Shown here piece by piece: positions 6,636-13,317 of a stretch of 13,427 bases of DNA. The stretch is from UBA7692 sp964552715 (GTDB lineage Bacteria; Bacteroidota; Bacteroidia; Chitinophagales; LD1). Position 1 is the first letter of the stretch. Each line of letters begins with the position of its first letter. The DNA lies in NCBI GenBank assembly GCA_964552715.1, contig CAZKHZ010000097.1, positions 1 to 13,427 on the forward strand. The letters run 5' to 3'. A program made the translations under genes and the position numbers. Below the pieces are notes generated by a model. The model worked only from the letters and a program-made list of their open reading frames with translations, was not told the DNA's origin and did no database searches.

Positions 6636-7895
6636 TTAGCTAAAAAATGCTTCTGTGAAGTGGAAAACGTCTTGATAAGTATTGTAAAGTGGAACAGGTG
6701 CAATGCGAATTACATCGGGTTCGCGCCAATCGCAGATAAAGTTTTCAGCAGTAAGTTTTTGATGAATCTGTTTACCGTTTTGCTTTACCCGCAGTGAAAG
6801 TTGGCAGCCCCTATCTTGCTGATTTGAAGGCGTGATGATTTCAACATTTATATTTTTTGTTGCCCTAATTTTTTCAAGAATTAAAAACTCGGTAAAAGCT
6901 GTTAACCGAATGCTCTTGTTGCGTAAATTTTCAATTCCAGCCTGCTCAAAAATATTTAGCGAAGCAAGATGCGCTGCCATACTCAATATTGGAGCATTGC
7001 TTTGTTGCCAACCTTCGGCACCAACCATAGGTTTAAACTCTTTGCGCATCAAAAAGCGAATGCTTTCATCATTTCCCCACCAACCTGCAAAGCGTGGCAA
7101 ATCAAAATTACTGTGGTGATGTTCATGCACAAAAATACCGCTTACGCCACCTGGTCCGCTATTCAAATACTTATAAGAACACCAAGTTGCAAAATCAATA
7201 TTCCATTCATGCAATTTCAATGGTACATTACCGATGGTATGGGCTAAATCCAATCCAAAAATCAATTTATAGTCACAACACTTTTTTGAAATAGTTTTAA
7301 TGTCAAACAACTGCCCATTGAAATAATTTAAAGCACTAAACATTACTAAAGCCAATTCATCTTTGTGTTCATCAATAGCAGCCAAAATATCTTCTGTACG
7401 GATAGTATGCTCACCTAGTCGTGGAGCTACTTCAATAATTGCTTCCTGCGGATTGTATCCATGAAATTTTACTTGTTGTTGAACTGCATACACATCACTT
7501 GGAAATTCTGGGCTTTGCATCAACACTTTGTATCGCGTTGGTGTTGGGCGATAAAAAGATACCAAAAGCAAATTCAAATTCACGGTTAGTTGATTCATGC
7601 AAACTACTTCGCTTTCTAAAGCACCTGTGAGACTTGCCAATGGTTGAGTGAAAAGCTTGTGGTAATACATCCAAGGATTCTTACCATCGTGATGCGCCAA
7701 TACAGCAAGGTTCTGCCATTTATCCAACTCTTCTTGAATGTATGCACCAACCGATTTTGGCTGTAAGCCAAGTGAGTTACCACACAGGTAAACAACTTCT
7801 TTTCCGTCTATTTGCGGTATAAAAAAGCGCTCGCGAAAATGATTCAGATTGTCATCTCCATCAAGTTGTTGGGCAAAGGCTAAAGTTGGTTGCAT
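6636..7895 (-). CDS. kynU: kynureninase
   Basis: PLP-dependent hydrolase (kynureninase, EC 3.7.1.3, fold type I) that splits L-kynurenine into anthranilate and L-alanine in tryptophan degradation; many bacteria use 3-hydroxykynurenine for NAD synthesis instead. The 419-aa length is normal. Visible motifs are VVYLCGNSLGLQPKS near residues 34-48, the PLP-pyridine aspartate D216 in GLDLAHTIGN, and the Schiff-base lysine K242 in CSYKYLNSGPGG. GAEGWQQSNAPILSMAAHL is at 292-310. It lies 22 nt downstream of the AAA_14 ATPase, probably on the same transcript. No other kynurenine-pathway gene (kynA/TDO, kynB, kmo, haao) is in the window. Nearness to the paa operon hints at an aromatic-catabolism neighbourhood, but the palindrome terminator separates them. 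Confidence 0.95.
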   Translation of the reverse strand: MQPTLAFAQQLDGDDNLNHFRERFFIPQIDGKEVVYLCGNSLGLQPKSVGAYIQEELDKWQNLAVLAHHDGKNPWMYYHKLFTQPLASLTGALESEVVCMNQLTVNLNLLLVSFYRPTPTRYKVLMQSPEFPSDVYAVQQQVKFHGYNPQEAIIEVAPRLGEHTIRTEDILAAIDEHKDELALVMFSALNYFNGQLFDIKTISKKCCDYKLIFGLDLAHTIGNVPLKLHEWNIDFATWCSYKYLNSGPGGVSGIFVHEHHHSNFDLPRFAGWWGNDESIRFLMRKEFKPMVGAEGWQQSNAPILSMAAHLASLNIFEQAGIENLRNKSIRLTAFTEFLILEKIRATKNINVEIITPSNQQDRGCQLSLRVKQNGKQIHQKLTAENFICDWREPDVIRIAPVPLYNTYQDVFHFTEAFFS

Positions 7896-7917
7896 TTTTG
7901 AAAGCTATTGTTGAACA

Positions 7918-9084
7918 CTATTTCGAAAATATTTCTGATAAACTTTTCCAACTTCTAATGGTATATAATCCCTGCTTGAAGGTTCTACTGCCACCATAAA
8001 TTATACTTTGTTCATTTACTTGTTTGCCAGCCAAAGACTTGTAGTAGTCAAGCCCTTTAAAAAAAGATGTGTTTATGGTAGCAGAAGATTTAATTTCATA
8101 GATATTGATTTTATTACCTTTTTCTTCAATCAAATCAATTTCATTTCCGGTATTATCTCTCCAAAAAAACAAATATGGTTTTTGCCCTCTATTCAGATAA
8201 TTTTTCATCATATCGGCAATTACCAGATTTTCAAATAATGCACCTTTTGCCCAATGATTATCCAGCATTTCAACATCATTTATACCAAGTAAACTACAAG
8301 CAAGCCCTGTATCATAAAAGTACATTTTCGGAGACTTTACCAAACGCTTATTGAAGTTATTATGATGAGGCTGAAGAAAAAAAACAATGTATCCTGTTTC
8401 TAATATCGAAAACCATGATTTGACGGTCTTTAAATCAACACCTAATTCATTTGCGATATTACTGTAATTTAGTAGCTGCCCTATCCGTCCAGCAGCCAAG
8501 CGCATAAATTTTTGAAAGGCAAAAAGGTTGGATATATTGGCTAATTGCCTTATGTCTCGCTCGGTGTAAGTTTGAATGTAAGATGGATAAAAATCTGCTG
8601 CATCAATTTGCTTATCGTAAATGCGGGGATAAAATCCCTGATAAATTATTTGATAAAGATTATTTTCACGAAGTTTAGTTTTCCTTAATTCTGAGATAGA
8701 AAATGGTAATAGATTTGCCATATAAACCCTTCCTGCAAGACTTTGAGAAATTTTCTCTGACAACAAAAAGTTCTGAGAGCCTGTAATGATGAATTCTCCA
8801 GGCATATCGTTTTCATCACTTATTGTTTGGAGGTAAGAAAACAGTTCAGGAAATTTTTGTGCTTCATCAATAATAAGTCCATGCTTATGTTGGGTAAGGA
8901 AAGTTCGAGGATCGGACTTCACCTCATTGAGTACATCAGGACTCTCTAAATTTACATATTTATGCTTAGGGAACGATAATTTTGCGAGTGTTGTTTTTCC
9001 ACTTTGCCGGGGTCCGGTCAATGAAATTAAAGGCATTTTAGTAGCCATCAACTTCACTTTTTCTGCCATTTCTCGCTTTATCAT
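7918..9084 (-). CDS. AAA_14 / DUF4143 ATP-binding protein
   Basis: P-loop ATPase of the AAA_14-DUF4143 type, common and often mobile in Bacteroidota and archaea; its role is not established. The 388-aa product has an N-terminal AAA domain with Walker A GPRQSGKT (24-31), Walker B GLIIDEAQ (69-75) and the sensor segment FIITGSQNF (98-106). The DUF4143 half (about 165-388) includes a winged-helix-like stretch (LLNYSNIANELGVDLKTVKSW). A PD-(D/E)xK-like core follows: NEIDLIEE with D317, then YEIKSS with E330 and K332. Motifs look intact. It starts with MIKREMAEKV, 15 nt from its -7 box. It sits between the hairpin after paaC and kynU and looks like an inserted accessory gene. Toxin-antitoxin or transposition links have been suggested for such ATPases, unproven here. 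Confidence 0.88.
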   Translation of the reverse strand: MIKREMAEKVKLMATKMPLISLTGPRQSGKTTLAKLSFPKHKYVNLESPDVLNEVKSDPRTFLTQHKHGLIIDEAQKFPELFSYLQTISDENDMPGEFIITGSQNFLLSEKISQSLAGRVYMANLLPFSISELRKTKLRENNLYQIIYQGFYPRIYDKQIDAADFYPSYIQTYTERDIRQLANISNLFAFQKFMRLAAGRIGQLLNYSNIANELGVDLKTVKSWFSILETGYIVFFLQPHHNNFNKRLVKSPKMYFYDTGLACSLLGINDVEMLDNHWAKGALFENLVIADMMKNYLNRGQKPYLFFWRDNTGNEIDLIEEKGNKINIYEIKSSATINTSFFKGLDYYKSLAGKQVNEQSIIYGGSRTFKQGLYTIRSWKSLSEIFSK

Positions 9085-9091
9085 GATAAGG

Positions 9092-9099
9092 CAAATATA
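9092..9099 (-). promoter_or_regulatory. -7 box of the ATPase promoter
   Basis: TATATTTG on the minus strand matches TAnnTTTG exactly, and the box ends 7 nt before the ATG. No TTG occurs at the usual -33 distance. That position is occupied by the arm of the 20-bp palindrome, which may be an operator. Confidence 0.5.
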
Positions 9100-9146
9100 A
9101 AAAAATCTTTACAAATATGGAATCGCATTCCATATTTGTAAAGATT
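9099..9146 (-). terminator. 20-bp perfect palindrome with T7 tail
   Basis: Arms 9104-9123 and 9127-9146 are perfect reverse complements over 20 bp around the centre CGC. The arm core is TTTACAAATATGG. On the minus strand seven Ts (9099-9105) overlap and follow the stem, so it can terminate the paa transcript 12 nt after the paaC stop codon. Its distal end adjoins the ATPase -7 box, so it could also be a repressor site or the trace of an inserted element. Confidence 0.75.
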
Positions 9147-9158
9147 GTATTTGGAAAA

Positions 9159-9914
9159 TTACCACTCGGCAGCAGGGTCGCTGGCAACTACTTCGGTCAT
9201 TTCGGTTAGCAGCGGCTGTAAGAATTCACTATGATAGCTGTTCCTTCCACCAAATACAATTTTACTCTCATCGGTTGCCGGCACTTTCAAATTTGCAGCT
9301 TCAATAATTGGTAAAACTTTCTTCAACCAATTATTACAGAGTTCTTTTTCCCCTGCAAAAACTCCATTTGAAATTAACTCATTTTCAAATTCACTTTCTT
9401 CAAAAATACCAAGTGCATAATGCCATGCCTCATTCAATGATGATTGCAAACGAGCATTAGCTTCTTCATTTCCTTTACCCAACTGTATCAAAAAGATATC
9501 TGCGTGCATCGTGTGATACTTGATTTCACCCTTTATTTTTTTTGCCAACAAAGCAAGCGGTTGAAAAGATGATGTGGCAAGCATTTCGTAACGAATCACC
9601 TCTGCATGGTCAAACAAAAAGTGGCGGACTAAACTAAAGTCATATTCACCGATAGGCAACTCCACAAATTGGCAACACTTGAATTCTTTTGTACTCCTTT
9701 TAAAACCAAGAACATCAGGCTCAGCTTCGCCAAACTGCTCATGCAAGATTTTATACAAAGCATGTGCATGTCCAATTTTATCTTGCGCCATGCTTGAAAA
9801 AGCAAGGTCTTCTTCCAACATTGGTCCAATGCCCGTCCATTCGCTATTGCGATGCCCAATAATCAGTGCATCGTCTGCCATTTTAAATAGCAAGTCTTTT
9901 ATTGCGTTGCTCAT
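9159..9914 (-). CDS. paaC: phenylacetyl-CoA epoxidase subunit PaaC
   Basis: Structural ferritin-like subunit of the 1,2-phenylacetyl-CoA epoxidase; it pairs with the catalytic PaaA but lacks a working diiron site. The 251-aa length is normal. Family marks are DDALIIGHRNSEWTG (14-28), EEDLAFSSMAQDKIGHAHALY (34-54) and the C-terminal FGGRNSYHSEFLQPLLTEM (221-239) ending in DPAAEW. Its ATG is only 4 nt after the stop codon of the PIN-domain gene, so it is part of the same operon although two foreign-type genes separate it from paaB. No paaD or paaE follows; the palindromic terminator comes next. Confidence 0.93.
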   Translation of the reverse strand: MSNAIKDLLFKMADDALIIGHRNSEWTGIGPMLEEDLAFSSMAQDKIGHAHALYKILHEQFGEAEPDVLGFKRSTKEFKCCQFVELPIGEYDFSLVRHFLFDHAEVIRYEMLATSSFQPLALLAKKIKGEIKYHTMHADIFLIQLGKGNEEANARLQSSLNEAWHYALGIFEESEFENELISNGVFAGEKELCNNWLKKVLPIIEAANLKVPATDESKIVFGGRNSYHSEFLQPLLTEMTEVVASDPAAEW

Positions 9915-9918
9915 GTTT

Positions 9919-10386
9919 TTATTGTTTTATTTTATTTAATAGGGTGTCGCTTATCCAAAATCCTTTGCTCCTGAAAGCAATCAACAAATCATAAGCGTTC
10001 GGAACTAACTTTAGCTTTTTTGCTTCTAAAGCAATGCCCACCAAACCCGTAAAAGTCAAATTTAGTTTACGCGCAATTTTTCTGGTATCGTTGTCATCAA
10101 CCAAAACCAAACCAGCTTTTATTTCTATTGCCAAGGAAAAAGCATTCAATTCTCCGTCATCTATTATTCCCACATATTCTTTAACAAGCAACAACGAAGA
10201 AGGTGCTTGTACTTTTATCCATTGCGTACTTAAAAGAGTTTGCTCTAATTGTGTTGATTCAGCAGCTTGTAATTCTTGCTTAACTTTTTCGGGAATAATT
10301 ATCTCGGTGTAAATTTTTTGCAAAAGTTCCAAATTGCCCGTAACAAAAAGATACCATATTACCGATGTGTCACTTACTACTACCAT
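9919..10386 (-). CDS. DUF3368 PIN-domain protein, toxin-like
   Basis: A 155-aa PIN-fold protein of the DUF3368 group, predicted by comparative genomics to be the RNase toxin partner of UPF0175 antitoxins. PIN-type acidic residues are present: D6 in VVVSDTSVI, E79 in IIDDGELNA, and D97/D98/D100 in LVLVDDNDTRK. The typical C-terminal FTGLVGIALEAKKLKLV is at about 112-128. The active site therefore looks intact. It overlaps the upstream antitoxin-like gene by 17 nt and ends 4 nt before paaC. The pair thus interrupts the usual paaB-paaC adjacency without breaking either gene. Activity as a toxin is inference from family and gene pairing. Confidence 0.82.
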   Translation of the reverse strand: MVVVSDTSVIWYLFVTGNLELLQKIYTEIIIPEKVKQELQAAESTQLEQTLLSTQWIKVQAPSSLLLVKEYVGIIDDGELNAFSLAIEIKAGLVLVDDNDTRKIARKLNLTFTGLVGIALEAKKLKLVPNAYDLLIAFRSKGFWISDTLLNKIKQ

Positions 10387-10621
10387 CGTGTAACTTGTTT
10401 ATAGTTTCTATGTCGTGTTGCAATTCTTCCAAACCATCATAAATTGGAATCTGATGCTTGCCCAAAAGTTGCATAAATGATACACGCTCCATTCCTGCAA
10501 ACTTGCGCGCTTGATAAAAAGTAAATACCTTTTTCTCAAACAAAAGCATAGCAATCATTTGTTTCAGTTCTTCTTCTGACAACTGTGTCTGCTTAATTAT
10601 CTCTTCATCTATTGTAATCAT
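10370..10621 (-). CDS. UPF0175 family antitoxin-like protein
   Basis: Small 83-aa protein with the UPF0175 pattern: acidic N-terminus, EEELKQMIAMLLFEKKVFT, then a helix-turn-helix-like QARKFAGMERVSFMQLLGKHQIPIYDGLEELQHD (about 37-71). Genes of this family commonly precede DUF3368 PIN genes and are predicted antitoxins that bind DNA and the partner. Here the gene begins in a 4-nt ATGA overlap with the paaB stop codon and overlaps the PIN gene by 17 nt. This favours translation coupled to paaB. No promoter or operator of its own can be seen because its start lies within paaB, which is unusual for an autoregulated TA pair. Confidence 0.8.
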   Translation of the reverse strand: MITIDEEIIKQTQLSEEELKQMIAMLLFEKKVFTFYQARKFAGMERVSFMQLLGKHQIPIYDGLEELQHDIETINKLHDGSSK

Positions 10622-10998
10622 AACGAAACGGTTTTCCCTTTTTTCTGATATGCCTCAATTCTGTCTCTAACTTTATAGTAAGCAGGTTCGCGGTGCAACT
10701 TCTCGGGAGTTGTTTCAAAAATATCTTCGTCATCTTGAGAGTAGGTATAAATATCACTGCTCTTTACCACCCAAAGATTTGTTGTCTTACCTCTGCGTGC
10801 ATACTGTTCCTTAGCATACACCAATGCCAATTCTGGTGAAGACGCGTGTACAACACCTGCATGAACAGGCTGTTTTCCCTTCTTTTCTTGATGAAAAACT
10901 TCCCAAGTAACAAGGTGGGTGTTGGTAGGTGTTAGTTCAGTTTGGTTATCCAAACCTAATCGCTTAATGCGTGGGTCTAATGATGCTATTGTATTCAT
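10618..10998 (-). CDS. paaB: phenylacetyl-CoA epoxidase subunit PaaB
   Basis: Small subunit of the PaaABCE epoxidase, which turns phenylacetyl-CoA into ring-1,2-epoxyphenylacetyl-CoA in aerobic phenylacetate catabolism. The 126-aa product contains the PaaB core: LVTWEVFHQEKKGKQPVHAGVVHASSPELAL (about 29-59), YAKEQYARRGKTTNLWVV (61-78), and the C-terminal HREPAYYKVRDR. The first 25 residues form a lead-in with no recognised function. It lies 36 nt after paaA and overlaps the antitoxin-like gene by 4 nt instead of leading straight into paaC. Confidence 0.92.
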   Translation of the reverse strand: MNTIASLDPRIKRLGLDNQTELTPTNTHLVTWEVFHQEKKGKQPVHAGVVHASSPELALVYAKEQYARRGKTTNLWVVKSSDIYTYSQDDEDIFETTPEKLHREPAYYKVRDRIEAYQKKGKTVSL

Positions 10999-11008
10999 TT
11001 TTATATCT

Positions 11009-11032
11009 TCAAATTATCAAATTTTCAAAGTG
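11009..11032. repeat. three-unit octamer repeat in the paaA-paaB gap
   Basis: TCAAATTA, TCAAATTT and TCAAAGTG follow in tandem with an 8-bp period, filling most of the 36-nt gap between paaA and paaB. It is short and A/T-rich, so chance is possible. The period equals that of the large array at 3395-3714. Confidence 0.5.
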
Positions 11033-11034
11033 TT

Positions 11035-12021
11035 TTATGCAAACGGCATCACATACCTCTCATCCTTTTTCATCAATGCATTGCGCACCCAGCGTCCAGC
11101 TTCTTCTGCATATCTGCGTACGGCAATACGCTCGGCATTACATGGTCCATCGCCATTAATTACACGTTTGAATTCATCCCAGTCGGGGTCGCTGAATTCC
11201 CAAATACCTGCATCGTTTTTGCGAAGATTAGGGTCGGGCAAGGTTAAATCTAACTCCCAAATTTTAGGGACATACTGGTCAAGAAACTGATTGCGCATAT
11301 CATCGTTTGATGCAAGCTTCACTTTCCATCGCATTAACTTATCGCTATGTTGCGAAGATTTGTCACTTGGTCCAAAAAAGTGTAACAGCGGACGATACCA
11401 ACGATTCAAAGCTTCCTGCAACATGGCTCGCTGCTTTGGAGTTCCTGTTGCCAAATATACAAAGTTGTCATGCCCTTGTTTGAGGTGAAAACTTTCTTCG
11501 TAACAAATTCTTTCCAACGCACGACAGTAAGGACCGTAAGAACCCTTTGAATTGATGATTTGATTAACGATTGCTGCACCATCCACCAAAAATCCAATCA
11601 CTGCAATATCAGCCCATGTTTTTGCAGGATAATTAAACACATTGCTATATTTTGATTTTCCATTCAGCAAATCATCCAACATTTGCTCGCGCGTTTTTCC
11701 AAGCGTTTCGGCTGCGCTATATAGTAACTGTCCGTGCCCAATTTCGTCCTGCACTTTTGCAATCAAAGCAAGTTTTCGCCTGAAATTTGGTGCCCGTGTT
11801 ATCCATGTTCCCTCGGGCAATGCACCTACAATTTCGCTGTGGGCGTGTTGCTCAATCATGCGTATCAACTGCCTGCGATATTCAGCCGGCATCCAATCTC
11901 CTGGCTCTACCTTTTCGCCTTTTGCTATGCGTGCTTCAAATGCTTCCAGCTTCTCGGGATTTTCCTGATCGGCTTGCATGCGCTTTGCGTCTTCTGGGCT
12001 GATGTATGCGTTTCCGTACAT
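11035..12021 (-). CDS. paaA: phenylacetyl-CoA epoxidase catalytic subunit PaaA
   Basis: Catalytic diiron subunit of the phenylacetyl-CoA epoxidase. The 328-aa product has the ferritin-like four-helix ligand set: E63 (HAHSEIVG), E93 and H96 (QDEIGH), D147 (FLVDGAA), and E176 and H179 (CYEESFH), with the usual spacing. All ligands are present, so it should be active. GTWITRAPNFRRK and the C-terminal GDGPCNAERIAVRR are also typical. It starts MYGNAYISPEDA and lies 50 nt downstream of the tetR gene. No separate promoter is visible in that gap, so it is probably read from the paaR promoter. Electron transfer would need PaaE, which is not in the window. Confidence 0.96.
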   Translation of the reverse strand: MYGNAYISPEDAKRMQADQENPEKLEAFEARIAKGEKVEPGDWMPAEYRRQLIRMIEQHAHSEIVGALPEGTWITRAPNFRRKLALIAKVQDEIGHGQLLYSAAETLGKTREQMLDDLLNGKSKYSNVFNYPAKTWADIAVIGFLVDGAAIVNQIINSKGSYGPYCRALERICYEESFHLKQGHDNFVYLATGTPKQRAMLQEALNRWYRPLLHFFGPSDKSSQHSDKLMRWKVKLASNDDMRNQFLDQYVPKIWELDLTLPDPNLRKNDAGIWEFSDPDWDEFKRVINGDGPCNAERIAVRRYAEEAGRWVRNALMKKDERYVMPFA

Positions 12022-12071
12022 TTTGATTGATTATTTATTGTTTACTAATTATAACTACTCTATCTATTATC

Positions 12072-12650
12072 TCACATCTGTTTTACAATTCCGTTTAAAA
12101 GAATTTCGTTGATGCTGTTGGCTATGTCTTCAATACTTTCTTTACTGCCGCTTTTGCTTAACTCGTAAGTAGCATTCAATGAAGATAAAATTGTAAACGT
12201 TATCATTCGCACATCCACTTTTTTGAATTCATTGCTTTCCATTCCTGCTTCTATCAATTCGCGAAACTGCTGCTGATATTCATTACGCAGCTTCTTGAAT
12301 TTTGCCAAATCTGCTCCTTCCAAAAACATCCATTCGTCAAAGAAAACAGCGGAGGCTTCAATATTGTTGTAGATGACATAAATGTGTGCGCGTATAGCAG
12401 CACTCAATTTATCCGATGCAGTTGTTTCACTTTTGGTGGCTGCGGCAAATGCCTTGTAAAACTGCGCGGCAATGTCAAAGCAAATATCTTTGAGTAGTTC
12501 GTTTTTTGATGCATAGTGATTATATATACTTGGCGCCTCCACCCCAACTTCCTTTGCCAAATCGCGCATGGAAGTTGCAGCATAGCCCTTCTTACGGAAA
12601 AGCTTTTGAGCAGAATTGCGAATATGTTCTTTGCGAGATACTTGTATCAT
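12072..12650 (-). CDS. TetR-family regulator, probable PaaR-like repressor
   Basis: Transcription regulator of the TetR family, 192 aa. The N-terminal DNA-binding domain has the helix-turn-helix at about residues 26-45 (TSMRDLAKEVGVEAPSIYNHY), followed by ASKNELL. The variable C-terminal ligand domain is helical. I chose the ATG at 12650 because the alternative at 12671 lies within the promoter and operators. It is the first gene of the paa operon and its promoter carries two palindromic operators, so it is most likely an autoregulated repressor released by phenylacetyl-CoA, as known for PaaR of Thermus. The ligand is inferred from context only. Confidence 0.87.
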   Translation of the reverse strand: MIQVSRKEHIRNSAQKLFRKKGYAATSMRDLAKEVGVEAPSIYNHYASKNELLKDICFDIAAQFYKAFAAATKSETTASDKLSAAIRAHIYVIYNNIEASAVFFDEWMFLEGADLAKFKKLRNEYQQQFRELIEAGMESNEFKKVDVRMITFTILSSLNATYELSKSGSKESIEDIANSINEILLNGIVKQM

Positions 12651-12654
12651 AAAA

Positions 12655-12668
12655 CTAACAACTGTTAG
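12655..12668. promoter_or_regulatory. paa operator 1
   Basis: CTAACAACTGTTAG is a perfect 6-bp dyad around AC. It lies between the -7 box and the tetR start codon and covers the predicted transcription start. It resembles the PaaR half-site CNAACG recalled for Thermus. Confidence 0.72.
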
Positions 12669-12700
12669 CAAAGCTAACGACTGTTAGTTTTATCTCCAAA
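12669..12700 (-). promoter_or_regulatory. promoter of the tetR-paaAB-TA-paaC operon
   Basis: On the minus strand a -33 TTTG (12697-12700), 20 nt spacing, and a -7 TAGCTTTG (12669-12676) match the Bacteroidota consensus. The -7 box adjoins operator 1 and overlaps operator 2 by 3 bp. The predicted leader is about 10 nt. Confidence 0.82.
12674..12687. promoter_or_regulatory. paa operator 2
   Basis: CTAACGACTGTTAG differs from operator 1 at one base and is in direct repeat with it, 19 bp centre to centre. It lies in the spacer of the promoter and touches the -7 box. Together the outer parts of both sites make a 12-bp inverted repeat (12649-12660 with 12682-12693). Confidence 0.72.
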
Positions 12701-12702
12701 TT

Positions 12703-13317
12703 TTATTTTTCAACAAACAGTTTTTGTCTAATCATACTCACCAAAACATCTATTGCTACATGGTTCATCCCCCCTTGAGGAACAATTAAATCGGCATATC
12801 GTTTGGTGGGTTCAATAAACTGCATGTGCATTGCCTTCACTACTTCATAGCGTTTCACTACATCCTCCACGCTTCTTCCTCTTTCTAAAATATCGCGCTC
12901 AATTATGCGCATTAATCGCTCGTCAGACTCAGCATCTACAAACACTTTGATGGTGCAAAGGTCGCGGATGCGCTGGTCTGTAAAAAGCAGAATTCCTTCC
13001 ACAATCACCACATGCTTGGGCGCTACAGTTATGGTTTTTTGCTGGCGAGTGCTGGTGATATAATCGTAGGTTGGCTCCTGTATGGTGTTACCTTTTTTCA
13101 ATTCAATGATGTGTTCCACCAACAAATCGAAATCAAAAGCATTGGGATGGTCGAAGTTAATTTTAGCACGGGCTTCGAGGGGCAGGTGACTATTATCTTT
13201 ATAATAAGAATCTTGTGAAAGTATTGCCACATCATTGCGCGAAAGTTTGTCCATGATGTTGCGGACTACTGTTGTTTTGCCGCTGCCCGAGCCGCCTGTT
13301 ATGCCGATTATTACCAC
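12703..13317 (-). CDS. udk: uridine kinase
   Basis: Cytosolic uridine/cytidine kinase of pyrimidine salvage, making UMP or CMP with ATP or GTP. The 204-aa product (from GTG) is of normal length. It has the Walker A motif GGSGSGKT (8-15), AILSQDSYYKD, the INFDHPNAFDFDLL segment binding the nucleoside, VVIVEGILLF, and a lid region ERDILERGRS. The frame extends to a TTG at 13341. I prefer the GTG at 13317 because family members begin within a few residues of IIGITGGSG and a weak promoter (TTG, 21 nt, TATTTTTC) overlaps the extension. The stop codon is just 2 nt from the -33 box of the paa promoter, and no udk terminator is visible. Confidence 0.93.
   Translation of the reverse strand: MVIIGITGGSGSGKTTVVRNIMDKLSRNDVAILSQDSYYKDNSHLPLEARAKINFDHPNAFDFDLLVEHIIELKKGNTIQEPTYDYITSTRQQKTITVAPKHVVIVEGILLFTDQRIRDLCTIKVFVDAESDERLMRIIERDILERGRSVEDVVKRYEVVKAMHMQFIEPTKRYADLIVPQGGMNHVAIDVLVSMIRQKLFVEK

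Noticed and set aside
11642..12030. Several long plus-strand open frames opposite paaA
   Set aside because: Antisense shadows of a clearly coding, fully motif-supported paaA; no promoter or domain seen.
12651..12671. Longer TetR protein starting at 12671 (MLTVVSF...)
   Set aside because: It would translate the operator and transcription start region; the TetR fold begins after ATG 12650.
12649..12693. udk terminator formed by the nested repeats in front of tetR
   Set aside because: No T tract follows and the repeats fit operator geometry around a consensus promoter much better.
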